Shown: in pieces, positions 38,067-47,176 of the stretch
Layout: each line of letters opens with the position of its first letter
Numbering within the stretch: position 1 is the first letter of the stretch
Source of the DNA: Flavobacterium psychrotolerans
GTDB taxonomy: Bacteria; Bacteroidota; Bacteroidia; Flavobacteriales; Flavobacteriaceae
NCBI RefSeq assembly: GCF_003097635.1
Contig: NZ_QCZI01000014.1
Coordinates: 22,015-86,014 of the forward strand
Direction: 5' to 3'
Length of the DNA: 64,000 nt
The notes under the pieces: model-generated
Seen by the model: only the letters and a program-made list of their open reading frames with translations
Databases searched by the model: none
Told to the model about the DNA's origin: nothing
Position numbers and translations under genes: made by a program

Positions 38067-38918
38067 ATGGATTTTTACATCATCATTCCTGCCCACAACG
38101 AAGAAAAACACATTGCATTGACCTTGCAATCCATACTTTCACAAACCCTTTTGCCTAAAAAAATAGTGGTGGTTAATGACAATTCCACTGATAAAACCGC
38201 CGCTATTGTTCTGGATTACATAAAGGAGCATTCTTCAATTTCCCTAATAAACGCGACTTCAAACGCCATTCATTTGCCAGGAAGCAAGGTGATACAGGCT
38301 TTCCATAAGGGATTTGAAACTTTAGACGACAAGTACGATTTTATTGTAAAATTGGACGCCGATTTAATTTTACCCAATACCTATTTTGAAACCATTAGCA
38401 ACCATTTTAAATTGGATCCAAAAATAGGAATGGCGGGCGGATTTGCCTACATTGAGAAAAACGGGGAATGGATTCTGGAAAACCTAACTGACAAAGATCA
38501 TATTCGCGGCGCGTTTAAAGCCTACAGGAAAGAATGTTTCCTCCAAATAGGAACCCTAAAACCAGCTATGGGTTGGGACACCGTTGACGAATTGCTGTGT
38601 AAATTCTATGGATGGAAAGTGGTAACCGACGAACGCTTAAAAGTAAAACACCTCAAACCCACCGGAGCCAACTACAACAAAACGGCACGCTACAAACAAG
38701 GAGAAGCTTTCTATACCTTAGGATATGGTTTTTTTATTACCGCGATAGCCTCGGCAAAACTGGCGATGATGAAAAAGAAACCCCTTTTGTTTTTAGATTA
38801 TTTAAAAGGCTTTTGGAAAGCCCAATTTGCAAAAACGCCCTTATTGGTTACAAAGGACCAAGCCAAATTCATTAGAAAGTATCGCCTACAAAAAATGAAA
38901 GAGAAACTAATTCGGTAA
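38067..38918 (+). CDS. Family 2 glycosyltransferase
   Basis: The 283-residue protein opens with FYIIIPAHNEEKHIALTLQS, the GT2 N-terminal strand, followed by IVVVNDNSTDKTAAI for nucleotide-sugar binding, and FIVKLDADLILP, which carries the DxD metal motif. It transfers a sugar from a nucleotide donor to lipid, peptide or polysaccharide acceptors. One hydrophobic segment (YGFFITAIASAKLAMM) near residue 220 may sit on the membrane. The acceptor is unknown. Confidence 0.9.
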   Translation: MDFYIIIPAHNEEKHIALTLQSILSQTLLPKKIVVVNDNSTDKTAAIVLDYIKEHSSISLINATSNAIHLPGSKVIQAFHKGFETLDDKYDFIVKLDADLILPNTYFETISNHFKLDPKIGMAGGFAYIEKNGEWILENLTDKDHIRGAFKAYRKECFLQIGTLKPAMGWDTVDELLCKFYGWKVVTDERLKVKHLKPTGANYNKTARYKQGEAFYTLGYGFFITAIASAKLAMMKKKPLLFLDYLKGFWKAQFAKTPLLVTKDQAKFIRKYRLQKMKEKLIR

Positions 38919-39004
38919 TTGGATTTTTGATCCGTCAAAAAAACTCCTGACCCACAACTTATAACTCCTAACTATTTTCGTACTTTCGCATATATATTAA
39001 ATTT

Positions 39005-39751
39005 ATGATGCTCATTCGTTACTTATCGCAAATTGGAAAATATTTTTTGATGTGGAAAGAAATTTTCAACAAGCCAACCAAATGGTCTGTTATGAAAGGC
39101 CTAATCTTCAAAGAAATCGATGACCTGATTATTGGATCTCTTGGAATTGCTGCTTTCATTTCCTTCTTTGTAGGGGGAGTTGTAGCCATTCAAACTGCCT
39201 TAAATTTAACCAGTCCGTTAATTCCTAAATACCTTATTGGTTATGCTACTAGGCAATCCATAATTTTAGAGTTTGCCCCCACTTTCATCTCCATTATCAT
39301 GGCTGGGAAAATGGGTTCCTTCATCACCTCAAGCATCGGAACCATGAGAGTTACGGAACAAATTGACGCATTAGAAGTCATGGGGGTAAATTCATTGAAT
39401 TATTTGGTTTTCCCCAAAATAATTGCCCTTTTATTATACCCATTTCTTATAGGAATTTCGATGTTTCTTGGCATTTTTGGGGGATTTTGCGCTAGTGTTT
39501 ATGGTGGTTTTGGAAGCAGCGCCAACTTTATTGACGGTCTTCAACAGGATTTCATCCCTTTTCATATTACATATGCTTTTATAAAAACCTTCATTTTCGC
39601 CATACTTTTAGCCACTATACCTTCATTTCATGGGTATTACATGAAAGGTGGGGCACTTGAGGTGGGCAAAGCAAGTACCGTAGCCTTTGTTTGGACATCC
39701 GTTACTATTATTCTGCTAAATTATATTTTAACTCAATTACTATTAACCTAA
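39005..39751 (+). CDS. MlaE-type ABC transporter permease
   Basis: The 248-residue membrane protein matches the MlaE permease family, which moves phospholipids or hydrophobic compounds between the inner and outer membrane. Typical blocks are ISFFVGGVVAIQTALNL, YATRQSIILEFAPTFISIIMAGKMGSFITSSIGTMRVTEQIDALEVMG and PKIIALLLYPFLIG. The last A of its stop codon is the first base of the ATPase start (TAATG), so the two are translationally coupled. Confidence 0.92.
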   Translation: MMLIRYLSQIGKYFLMWKEIFNKPTKWSVMKGLIFKEIDDLIIGSLGIAAFISFFVGGVVAIQTALNLTSPLIPKYLIGYATRQSIILEFAPTFISIIMAGKMGSFITSSIGTMRVTEQIDALEVMGVNSLNYLVFPKIIALLLYPFLIGISMFLGIFGGFCASVYGGFGSSANFIDGLQQDFIPFHITYAFIKTFIFAILLATIPSFHGYYMKGGALEVGKASTVAFVWTSVTIILLNYILTQLLLT

Positions 39752-40512
39752 TGATAGAAGTCAAAAACATCGAAAAATCATTTGGAGACAGTAAAGTATT
39801 AAAAGGGGTTTCTACCATTTTTGAAACTGGAAAAACCAATTTAATTATTGGTCAAAGTGGATCCGGAAAAACTGTTTTGCTAAAAAGCCTATTGGGGATT
39901 CATACTCCAGATTCGGGAACTATTTCCTTTGACGGCAGAATATATTCGGAGTTGACTCCAGACGAAAAAAGAGAACTGAGAACTGAAATTGGCATGGTTT
40001 TTCAAGGAAGTGCTTTGTTTGACAGCATGACTGTGTCTGAAAACGTAGCATTCCCATTGCGAATGTTTACGCACAACTCCAAATCTGAAATTCAAGACAG
40101 AGTTGATTTTGTGTTGAAAAGAGTAAATTTAGTGGATGCACACCATAAACTTCCGTCTGAAATTTCGGGAGGAATGCAAAAAAGGGTCGCCATAGCAAGG
40201 GCAATAGTAAACAACCCAAAATATTTATTTTGCGACGAGCCCAACTCGGGATTAGACCCAAATTCCGCCATTTTAATTGACAATTTGATTGAAGAAATTA
40301 CTCAAGAATACAACATCACTACAGTCATAAACACCCATGATATGAACTCGGTAATGGAAATTGGAGAGAAGATTATTTTTCTTAAAAACGGTTTAAAAGC
40401 ATGGGAAGGAACCAGAGAAGAAATTTTTAGAACTGACAATGAAGCTATCGTAGAATTCGTATATTCTTCCAATTTATTTAAGAAAGTAAGGGAAGCTTAT
40501 TTGAAGGAATAA
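39751..40512 (+). CDS. MlaF-type ABC transporter ATPase
   Basis: The start is the ATG at 39751 (MIEVKNIEKSFG), overlapping the permease stop by one base. The 253-residue ATPase has Walker A GQSGSGKTVLLKS, the signature SGGMQKRVAIARAI (typical of MlaF), Walker B YLFCDEPNSGLDP and the switch His in NTHDM. It powers the MlaE permease. An MlaD-type substrate-binding protein is not adjacent. Confidence 0.93.
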   Translation: MIEVKNIEKSFGDSKVLKGVSTIFETGKTNLIIGQSGSGKTVLLKSLLGIHTPDSGTISFDGRIYSELTPDEKRELRTEIGMVFQGSALFDSMTVSENVAFPLRMFTHNSKSEIQDRVDFVLKRVNLVDAHHKLPSEISGGMQKRVAIARAIVNNPKYLFCDEPNSGLDPNSAILIDNLIEEITQEYNITTVINTHDMNSVMEIGEKIIFLKNGLKAWEGTREEIFRTDNEAIVEFVYSSNLFKKVREAYLKE

Positions 40513-40515
40513 AAA

Positions 40516-40541
40516 AAAGCGTTCACTGAGGCGAACGCTTT
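40516..40541. terminator. Bidirectional terminator between convergent genes
   Basis: AAAGCGTTC (40516-40524) pairs with GAACGCTTT (40533-40541) around ACTGAGGC. It lies between the ATPase gene and the convergent mannose-1-phosphate gene, with A runs on the left and T/A on the right, so it can serve both strands. Confidence 0.8.
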
Positions 40542-40626
40542 AAAATCATTTATTTTTCTACTTAAAAAGTTGTTTTTAGCTCGAAATCGTCAATAAAGCC
40601 TTTTTATAAATTTGGATAATATTTAT

Positions 40627-41688
40627 CTATTGGCGTTTCAACTGACTGACAATTCCCTTTATTTCCTGCTCCTTACTTTTAGGATAAATCAATAAAACAT
40701 TGTCTTTGTCTACCACAATAAAATCTTCTAATCCATCAATAATTACAAGTTTATCTTTTGCAGTGCTAATAATATTACTGGAAGCATTTTTAAGTAAAAC
40801 CGTGGCATTTACCACCGCATTATTATTTTCATCCTTATCTAGTTTCTCATGTAAGGAACCCCAAGTTCCCAGATCATTCCAATCGAAAGTAGCAGGAAGG
40901 ACAAACACGTTTTTAGCCGTTTCCATAACTGCATAATCAATAGAAACATTTTCGGCAAGCCCATAATTCGCTTCAATAAAAGACTGTTCTTCACCTGTAT
41001 TATAACTTTCCCAACCTTTCAAAAACAAGGCATTCATTTGAGGTTGAAATTTTTCAAAAGCTTCCGTAATAGATTTTACACTCCAGATAAAAATTCCGCC
41101 ATTCCACAAGAAATTACCACTGTCCAGAAAAGATTTCGCCGTTTCGTAATCTGGTTTTTCTCTAAACTGACTTACTTTCTTGATTGGTTTGGTGTCCGTT
41201 TTGTCAAATTCGATATAACCAAAACCTGTGTTTGGAAAAGTAGGTTGAATCCCTAAAGTCATCAAGGCATTTTCATTGGCACAATAATCAAAACATTGTT
41301 TTAAATTATCCGAAAATGATTGTTCATCTTCAATCCAATGGTCGCTGGGCGCAACAACCATAACGGCATCAGGGTTTTGTTTTTTTATTTTTAGTGACGC
41401 ATATAAAATACAAGGTGCCGTATTACGCATCGCCGGTTCAAGCAATACCTGTTCCTGTTTTACCATAGGCAATTGCTCTAAAACAATAGCATTGTACTTT
41501 TCATTGGTTAAAATCAATATGTTTTCAACAGGTATCAATTGAGACAATCTGCTAAATGTTTTCTGAATCAAGGTATCCCCAGAACCCAGCATATCATGAA
41601 ATTGCTTTGGAAATTCGGTGGTGCTCACTGGCCAAAATCGAGAACCTACTCCACCGGCCATTAAAATTGCGTAATAATTTTTATTCAT
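40627..41688 (-). CDS. Mannose-1-phosphate guanylyltransferase
   Basis: This enzyme makes GDP-mannose from GTP and mannose-1-phosphate, a donor for glycans. The 353-residue protein has the nucleotidyltransferase signature LMAGGVGSRFWPVSTTEFPKQ at the N-terminus, VAPSDHWI with the metal-binding Asp, and SIDYAVMETA and FDWNDLGTW further on. It lacks the C-terminal isomerase domain of bifunctional ManC. The downstream gene in transcription order is convergent with mlaF. Confidence 0.93.
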   Translation of the reverse strand: MNKNYYAILMAGGVGSRFWPVSTTEFPKQFHDMLGSGDTLIQKTFSRLSQLIPVENILILTNEKYNAIVLEQLPMVKQEQVLLEPAMRNTAPCILYASLKIKKQNPDAVMVVAPSDHWIEDEQSFSDNLKQCFDYCANENALMTLGIQPTFPNTGFGYIEFDKTDTKPIKKVSQFREKPDYETAKSFLDSGNFLWNGGIFIWSVKSITEAFEKFQPQMNALFLKGWESYNTGEEQSFIEANYGLAENVSIDYAVMETAKNVFVLPATFDWNDLGTWGSLHEKLDKDENNNAVVNATVLLKNASSNIISTAKDKLVIIDGLEDFIVVDKDNVLLIYPKSKEQEIKGIVSQLKRQ

Positions 41689-41700
41689 TGATTTCAGTTT

Positions 41701-42300
41701 TTATCTAGTTAATAATTCTATTTCAGCATTTGGATTGAATAAGTACATTCGTCCCGAACTTACCTCAACACATTCGTATCGCTTCGTTCTTAACGCCCCT
41801 TTTTTGAAAATTTTCCCGTTGTGAATTCTAAAAACACTCCCATATGGAATTTCAAAGATATAATTTTTATCATTCTGTTGATCAAATTGTTTTAATGCTA
41901 ACGATAAAGTTGCATCAGTATCACTGCTTGCAGAAGGATTTTTAAAATGCCTTGCCAATAAAGGCAACAAATGACTCGGAAAAATTTCAGGTCGTATATA
42001 GGGAACCATCATTATTTGGAAAGAATATTTCCATTCATTTCCATGGGGTTTAATGTTCCTTCCGAATTTTTCAAATGCCACTAGGTGCGAAATTTCATGT
42101 ATGAGGGTAATCAAAAACTTGTATTTATTTAAACTGGCATTCACCGTAATTTCATGTTTCCCGCTCAACCCTTTTCTATAATCACCATGACGAGTCACAC
42201 GTTCATTAACGATTTTAAGATGCACCTGATTTGAGACAATCAATTCAAAAACAGGTTTTACAGCGTGCTCGGGAATATATTTTGATAACGTTTCAATCAA
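41701..42300 (-). CDS. SprT-like zinc metalloprotease-domain protein
   Basis: The 199-residue protein contains ITLIHEISHLVAFEKFGRNIKPHGNEW, the SprT-type HExxH with a third His 18-20 residues later. Eukaryotic Spartan proteins use this domain to digest DNA-protein crosslinks; bacterial members are poorly studied. The N-terminal EHAVKPVFELIVSNQVHLKIV fits the family. The mannose-1-phosphate gene follows 12 bp after its stop. Confidence 0.85.
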   Translation of the reverse strand: MIETLSKYIPEHAVKPVFELIVSNQVHLKIVNERVTRHGDYRKGLSGKHEITVNASLNKYKFLITLIHEISHLVAFEKFGRNIKPHGNEWKYSFQIMMVPYIRPEIFPSHLLPLLARHFKNPSASSDTDATLSLALKQFDQQNDKNYIFEIPYGSVFRIHNGKIFKKGALRTKRYECVEVSSGRMYLFNPNAEIELLTR

Positions 42301-42319
42301 AGTAGTTATGAATTATAAG

Positions 42320-42673
42320 TTATAAGTTTTTCTTTGTGGTGATGATTATACTTCTAATAATTTTTAAAACTACATTACTTTTTTCATGAATTGATTTAAA
42401 ATCATTTTCTGAAATATACTCTGTCTCTTTCAATAACTCCAACCAATACATAGTTTCATCACACTCCTTTTGAGAAATAGATAGTTTATGAATGAAATCT
42501 GCTTTACTTTGAGCATTAACTACTTCACTAACATTTGCCCCAACTGAAGTTACAGACCGTAAAAACTGTTTGCTCATTACAAACTCTTTCTTATCTGCAA
42601 CTAAATATTTATAAAAATTAACTCCACAAACAGCCAGTTCAAAACTCTTTTCCTTTATGATACTATCACTCAT
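42320..42673 (-). CDS. Four-helix bundle protein (23S rRNA IVS-type)
   Basis: With the ATG at 42673 the product has 117 residues: IIKEKSFELAVCGVNFYKYL, then FLRSVTSVGANVSEVVNAQS, then FIHKLSISQKECDETMYWLELL. This is the four-helix family first seen encoded in intervening sequences of 23S rRNA. In genomes of this phylum many free-standing copies exist, with unknown function. It is embedded between SprT and SDR genes, flanked on both sides by short words like ataactcataa, which hints at a mobile or repeat-associated origin. Confidence 0.85.
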   Translation of the reverse strand: MSDSIIKEKSFELAVCGVNFYKYLVADKKEFVMSKQFLRSVTSVGANVSEVVNAQSKADFIHKLSISQKECDETMYWLELLKETEYISENDFKSIHEKSNVVLKIIRSIIITTKKNL

Positions 42674-42726
42674 GATTTTCAATTTATTGTCAAGTTTTTC
42701 AACTCATAATTTATAACTCATAATTA

Positions 42727-43404
42727 CTATGGTGTTGTTGAAGAAACTTGCAACACTTTTCCATTAAAATATTTATTTCCATTAAGAGTAAAATCAAAAA
42801 TGTAATTGGCCATTTCGCTTGCCGTAATTGGAGCTTGATACCCTGGAAAGGCTTCGGCCAACATTTCCGTCTGAACGGAACCCAATGCCAAAACATTGAA
42901 AGCAATGCCTTGCTCCTTACACTCCTCTGCTAACAATTCGGACAAAGTGATAACCGCTCCCTTACTAGAACTATAAGCAGAAAGTCCCGCGAATTTCATA
43001 CTTCCTTGAATCCCCCCCATGGAACTAATGGTAACCACATGGCTTCCTTTTTGCAAATAAGGCAAACAAATTCGGGTAAGATTGGCTACCCCAAAAACAT
43101 TAACTTTGTAGATATTTTCGAATTCCTCAGAAGTAGTTTCGGCAAAAGGTTTCAGCAATAGCCTTCCGGCATTGTGGATTACTGCATCAACATTTTTCCA
43201 GGTTGAGAAAAGAAAATCGTTGACCTGAACCAACTCCTCTTCCTTTGATATATCGACGGAAAGACAGGTTATATTTTCCTGTCCCAACAAGGTTTGGGAA
43301 ATGTTTCTTGACAAAGCTAAAACTTGGTGGCCCGCATGGGCAAATTGTAAAGCCAATTCATGCCCAATTCCTCTTGAGGTTCCGGTAATAATGATTTTTT
43401 TCAT
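42727..43404 (-). CDS. Short-chain dehydrogenase/reductase
   Basis: The start is set at MKKIIITGTSRGIGHELALQ (43404). The 225-residue protein has the NAD(P)-binding TGTSRGIG motif, the VIHNAGRL block (NAG), the catalytic Ser in TISSMGGIQ, and Y-x3-K in AYSSSKGAV. A complete set of active-site residues suggests an active reductase; the basic residues around the loop favour NADPH. It is the last gene of the seven-gene run beginning at the YHS gene. Confidence 0.92.
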   Translation of the reverse strand: MKKIIITGTSRGIGHELALQFAHAGHQVLALSRNISQTLLGQENITCLSVDISKEEELVQVNDFLFSTWKNVDAVIHNAGRLLLKPFAETTSEEFENIYKVNVFGVANLTRICLPYLQKGSHVVTISSMGGIQGSMKFAGLSAYSSSKGAVITLSELLAEECKEQGIAFNVLALGSVQTEMLAEAFPGYQAPITASEMANYIFDFTLNGNKYFNGKVLQVSSTTP

Positions 43405-43433
43405 TTTCGGTTTTTGTAAGTCGTAAATATAAA

Positions 43434-44081
43434 TCAATTTTTAATATTGAAATATTTTTTATAAAACTTAAATGTCTGAAAAAAAGCCATGGCCAGAAAA
43501 AACAATGGAATTAATGTCGAAAATAAATATTTGGATATTTTTTCGGAATTTTGGACAACCAAATTTAATCCCAAAATTAGTGCTAGCATACCTAAAAACG
43601 TACCTATTAACGTTCCAAGAACATACAATAATTTATACTTTTTTTCTACTGAGATAAATTGCGCATGGGTTAAATATAAGTTCCATCCAATCCAAAAAGG
43701 AATTTGTATAAAATTAAAACTACTCCAAATCACTCCAATAAGATATGGTGAATGATCAAGATATTTCGTTGTCATTACAGGACTGGAAGTTCCCATATGG
43801 GATTGTGAATAAAAAGAATATGCTAACAATAACATAAAGAATATAGAAAACCCATCGATGATTTTGATTAATTTTCTTTCATTTGATAGCCGTTCGGCGA
43901 AAATTAAAGTAAAATAAACAACAAAAACTTCAATAGATATCACGCCAAATAAGTATAGAATGACATTATTTATTCCTAGCTTATTATAGATTTGGAGCCC
44001 AATAACATTCAAATAGCCTAAAGGAATAGAACCAACAAAGCTTACTAAGAAACCAACTAGTATGTTTTTTACCCCATCCAA
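43434..44081 (-). CDS. LysE-family-like membrane transporter
   Basis: The 215-residue protein has six hydrophobic helices. It starts with ILVGFLVSFVGSIPLGYLNVIGLQ, the G-x-P-G-type first helix of LysE/RhtB exporters, and has charged loops at KKYK and NSEK. Members export amino acids or small molecules. The substrate is unknown. It is packed 2 bp after the ATP-grasp gene. Confidence 0.75.
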   Translation of the reverse strand: MDGVKNILVGFLVSFVGSIPLGYLNVIGLQIYNKLGINNVILYLFGVISIEVFVVYFTLIFAERLSNERKLIKIIDGFSIFFMLLLAYSFYSQSHMGTSSPVMTTKYLDHSPYLIGVIWSSFNFIQIPFWIGWNLYLTHAQFISVEKKYKLLYVLGTLIGTFLGMLALILGLNLVVQNSEKISKYLFSTLIPLFFLAMAFFQTFKFYKKYFNIKN

Positions 44082-44083
44082 TT

Positions 44084-45118
44084 TTAGAAATTTAGAATTT
44101 TCTTGTTTTGCTGAATATGCAAACGGTATTCATGCATCCCTACTTTATGGGGTAAATATGAAATTCCTTTATTGTGATTTATAACACTGATTTCATACAT
44201 ATACCTAATGTGCTTACCCAATTCTCTCCATGCAAAAAAGACAGAATGTTTGGGATCATAAATGTGGGTTGGCTCACTTGCCGCACCATTTAATTCTACA
44301 ATTGAGAAGTTTTCTCCTCGCTCTAATTCTTCCAAAGTATTGTACATGACATCCAATCTTCCAAAATAAAAATCAGGTATTTGCAGGCAGACTTCATTAA
44401 TAGTTTGGGTTAATTCTGGTGTTATCCAATGGCTTCCGTCAATGAATTTGGCGCCGCGAATGTGGTTTCCATATGGCACTAAATTTCTTTGCTCCCCTTT
44501 AAGCAAAACGCTTTGAAGACGATTCCCGTATTCCTTTTGCAATACTTTTAATTGCATTTCGTGACGTGGATTTTTTCGGATTAGAGTTTCTATAGTTGCC
44601 ACTCCATCACCAGTGACAACTAAAAATTCCTTGGCAACAATCCCCGTGATTTTCCCTGTCTTTTCATCTGGATATCGCACATAGAAAATTCCGATTTCAT
44701 TAGCATATGGAATTAAATCTTGAATCAAATAATCAAAATTTGCTTTTTCAGAATACGATTTTAATTCCTCTTGATTATTGATTTTTTTTACTGCCGATCC
44801 TCTCAAACCAATGTCAGGTTTTGCAATAAATGGGTATTGAATTTGCTTTTTTTCTATAGTTTTCAAGATCGTGTCAAACGAAATTCCTTCTTCTATTAGC
44901 TCCGTTTTAGGATAATACTGTTGAGGAATTAAATTATAAATTGCTTTTTTGCTTTCCATGATGAATCCACCATTTTTGATACTTGGATTAGATGCATTAA
45001 AAAAGAAAATCGATTTAGTTTTCAAAGCATAATAAGTCCACAAAAAAAAGATAGGGAAATAGACAATTTCCATAGGCCAATATTCCCAATGCAATATTTT
45101 ATGAAAGAATAATTTCAA
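44084..45118 (-). CDS. ATP-grasp-domain protein (D-Ala-D-Ala ligase-like)
   Basis: The 344-residue protein begins with a hydrophobic aromatic stretch (EYWPMEIVYFPIFFLWTYYAL), likely a membrane-associated helix. The ATP-grasp fold follows: YPFIAKPDIGLRGSAVKKIN, LIQDLIPYANEIGIFYVRYPD, FLVVTGDGVATIE and IVELNGAASEPTHIYDP with the metal-binding E/N pair. Such enzymes join a carboxylate to an amine or thiol. The acceptor here is unknown. It lies 6 bp after the TANGO2-like gene. Confidence 0.75.
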   Translation of the reverse strand: MKLFFHKILHWEYWPMEIVYFPIFFLWTYYALKTKSIFFFNASNPSIKNGGFIMESKKAIYNLIPQQYYPKTELIEEGISFDTILKTIEKKQIQYPFIAKPDIGLRGSAVKKINNQEELKSYSEKANFDYLIQDLIPYANEIGIFYVRYPDEKTGKITGIVAKEFLVVTGDGVATIETLIRKNPRHEMQLKVLQKEYGNRLQSVLLKGEQRNLVPYGNHIRGAKFIDGSHWITPELTQTINEVCLQIPDFYFGRLDVMYNTLEELERGENFSIVELNGAASEPTHIYDPKHSVFFAWRELGKHIRYMYEISVINHNKGISYLPHKVGMHEYRLHIQQNKKILNF

Positions 45119-45124
45119 AATAAT

Positions 45125-45832
45125 TTAAATAATTACAAATGAATTCACAAATGTGTTATGATTTAACAAATCAAAATGAGACAATTCTACTTTATTTTGT
45201 TCAATTACAGCTTGTGTAATACTCAAGGTTTTGAGAGTGTCGTTTCTGTTAATTACCAAACCGTTTTCTTTATTACTTTCATTATTACACCTATGAAAAC
45301 GGATTAGTTCTTCTTCATTTGCCTCTGGTATAGCTTTTAAAAATTGATAAAACCAAGTGGCCCTTTTATCCCTTATTTCTTGAGAATATAAAGTGGAAGA
45401 AGACCAAATATAATTCTGTTTTTCGTTTATCTGAACTAATTCTTTTTCCAATCCATCCCATCGCAATTGATACAGTTTTTGCGTTTGATACAAAACTAAA
45501 GTAAAAGGTTCAATATTATTTAAATTAATTGATTCCCAAATCATTAAAGAAAAATCGCTACTAATGATATCCAATACGATTAAACCGCGACTTTTTCGGT
45601 ACGGCGGTTGCCATTGATGTTTTTCGGAAGCGCCATTTAGCAAAACCAAAACCGTGGTATTTTCAGCGACCGCAAACCAAGTACCACCCGCTTTAGGGTC
45701 TTTGGGAAAAATGATTCTTTTGTTGTTTATTAGATAATTTTTAGGCAAAATTGCTGGACGAGACACTTGTTCATCCCGATTGGAGGTGATGATTACTTTA
45801 CCGTTGGAACAAACAAAACTTACTGTGCACAT
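45125..45832 (-). CDS. NRDE/TANGO2-family protein
   Basis: The 235-residue protein starts MCTVSFVCSNGKVIITSNRDE, with Cys2 exposed after Met removal as an Ntn-hydrolase-like nucleophile and the NRDE signature. AGGTWFAVAENTTVLVLLNG is the second family block. Bacterial function is unclear; eukaryotic TANGO2 relates to haem and metabolic homeostasis. It overlaps the DinB-like gene by 13 bp, a strong sign of an operon. Confidence 0.88.
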   Translation of the reverse strand: MCTVSFVCSNGKVIITSNRDEQVSRPAILPKNYLINNKRIIFPKDPKAGGTWFAVAENTTVLVLLNGASEKHQWQPPYRKSRGLIVLDIISSDFSLMIWESINLNNIEPFTLVLYQTQKLYQLRWDGLEKELVQINEKQNYIWSSSTLYSQEIRDKRATWFYQFLKAIPEANEEELIRFHRCNNESNKENGLVINRNDTLKTLSITQAVIEQNKVELSHFDLLNHNTFVNSFVII

Positions 45833-46308
45833 TGTTTCCTATATTCTATTGTGGAACGAGCTACTCCAAAATTTTCATGTACAAGAATTTCTTCATGCCG
45901 CAAGATGGCGACTTTAATTAATGCCTGATGATGAATACAGTGTTCTAAATTATAAAGCAATTCCCTAAAGTAATTGCTTTCAATAACAACTGGCTCATTA
46001 TCTACTACTTGTTGTAATTCTATTTTTTTATTCGGTTTTTCTAAACTGTTAATAATCCCTCTAATTCTGGAAATAGCAAATTCAGTATTGGTTTGGACAT
46101 GAATATTACGCTCCCGATGATCGTAATTTACAATCCCGGTATCGTATTGATTTTCTAAACATTGGAACATTTCTATAATATGCCGACTGTGTTCACCAAT
46201 GCTGGCCTGACTTAATTCGAAACAAGGATTTGAATATTCCTTATCGGAAAGTTGCTGAAGTAAACCTATCAATTCATTCAAACTATTATGTATGGAAGGT
46301 ATTAACAT
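45820..46308 (-). CDS. DinB-like four-helix protein
   Basis: This 162-residue helical protein has the spaced metal-ligand histidines of DinB/YfiT-type bundles: SIGEHSRHIIEMF (first His), then LEHCIHHQALIKVAI (the H-x3-H second site). DinB-like proteins include thiol-dependent S-transferases. No substrate is evident. It overlaps the genes on both sides (7 bp with DoxX, 13 bp with TANGO2). Confidence 0.8.
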   Translation of the reverse strand: MLIPSIHNSLNELIGLLQQLSDKEYSNPCFELSQASIGEHSRHIIEMFQCLENQYDTGIVNYDHRERNIHVQTNTEFAISRIRGIINSLEKPNKKIELQQVVDNEPVVIESNYFRELLYNLEHCIHHQALIKVAILRHEEILVHENFGVARSTIEYRKQCAQ

Positions 46309-46688
46309 AATTGAAATTTTAACAATTTAGGAATCTTTTTTTGAAAAGCTAGAACTGCACAACAAATAAACGTTATAATTGCTAAACTAAAAAGCACTCC
46401 GCCATCATTTTGGACCGATATCCCAATAACAAAAAGGTGTGAAGCTATAGCTCCTGCCATCGTACCCATTCCTAAAATTGCGCCTATTAAAGTGGTTCGA
46501 GGAATCAAAATTAAAATAGAAGCCACTAATTCAACCATCCCCGAGGCAATCCTGCCAAAAGATTCAACGCCTAATTTTGTAAAAATATACACACTTTCTT
46601 CGGCTCCCGTGAATTTAAAGAATAACGTTTGTACTAAAATAACAACGACCACCCATTTTATAATCCACACAAATATATTTTTTTTCAT
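46302..46688 (-). CDS. DoxX-like membrane protein
   Basis: This 128-residue protein has four membrane helices: VWIIKWVVVVILVQTLFFKF, ASGMVELVASILILIPR, GAILGMGTMAGAIASHLFV and GGVLFSLAIITFICCAVLAF. The layout and the conserved F-K-F and E-in-helix residues fit the DoxX/DoxD family, linked in some organisms to thiosulfate or quinone redox. Its ATG overlaps the YHS stop (TAATG). Confidence 0.85.
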   Translation of the reverse strand: MKKNIFVWIIKWVVVVILVQTLFFKFTGAEESVYIFTKLGVESFGRIASGMVELVASILILIPRTTLIGAILGMGTMAGAIASHLFVIGISVQNDGGVLFSLAIITFICCAVLAFQKKIPKLLKFQLC

Positions 46689-47149
46689 TATTTTATAATT
46701 TTTTTCCAGTTATTCTCCGCTTTTGCTTTCAAGTTAACCTCATCCTTATTCCAACTTTTTAAGGTATTATTGAAATAGGCGTTATAAAACAAATACAATT
46801 TCCCGTCAATGATTTTAAAAGTATTGGGATCAACTTCCACTTTTTCTGCTGAACTTCCCATAGCATACGCACACCAGCCACCAAATTGCGGTTCAAAACT
46901 TACAGGGTTTTTAATAAAAACATCTTTGTTAGCTGGAGTCGAAAAATAATAAATTACTCCTTCATAAATTAAAGACACCCCAACCGTTCCTTTAACGGCT
47001 TTATTCTTTTTGAAATAAGCCACAGGATCATATCCATGAATGGCCACTTTGTTTTCTAAATTGAATTCCCTCACTCTTTTTGCAGCAGTTTGCGCAAATG
47101 TTGTTGCAGCACATAAAGTTACAAGTAAAATTAAAAATTGTTTTTTCAT
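46688..47149 (-). CDS. Secreted YHS-domain protein
   Basis: After a signal peptide (MKKQFLILLVTLCAATTFAQ) comes a YHS-like domain: VAIHGYDPVAYFKKNKAVKG, VIYYFSTPANKDVFIKNP and FGGWCAYAMGSSAEKVEVD. YHS domains are small metal-binding-type modules, often with copper or haem; this protein has a single mature cysteine. The ATG at 47149 or 47155 is possible. It is the first gene of a seven-gene run and is preceded by the Crp-type box at 47206-47221. Confidence 0.88.
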   Translation of the reverse strand: MKKQFLILLVTLCAATTFAQTAAKRVREFNLENKVAIHGYDPVAYFKKNKAVKGTVGVSLIYEGVIYYFSTPANKDVFIKNPVSFEPQFGGWCAYAMGSSAEKVEVDPNTFKIIDGKLYLFYNAYFNNTLKSWNKDEVNLKAKAENNWKKIIK

Positions 47150-47176
47150 TGTCATAAAGATTCCGTTTTAATACTA

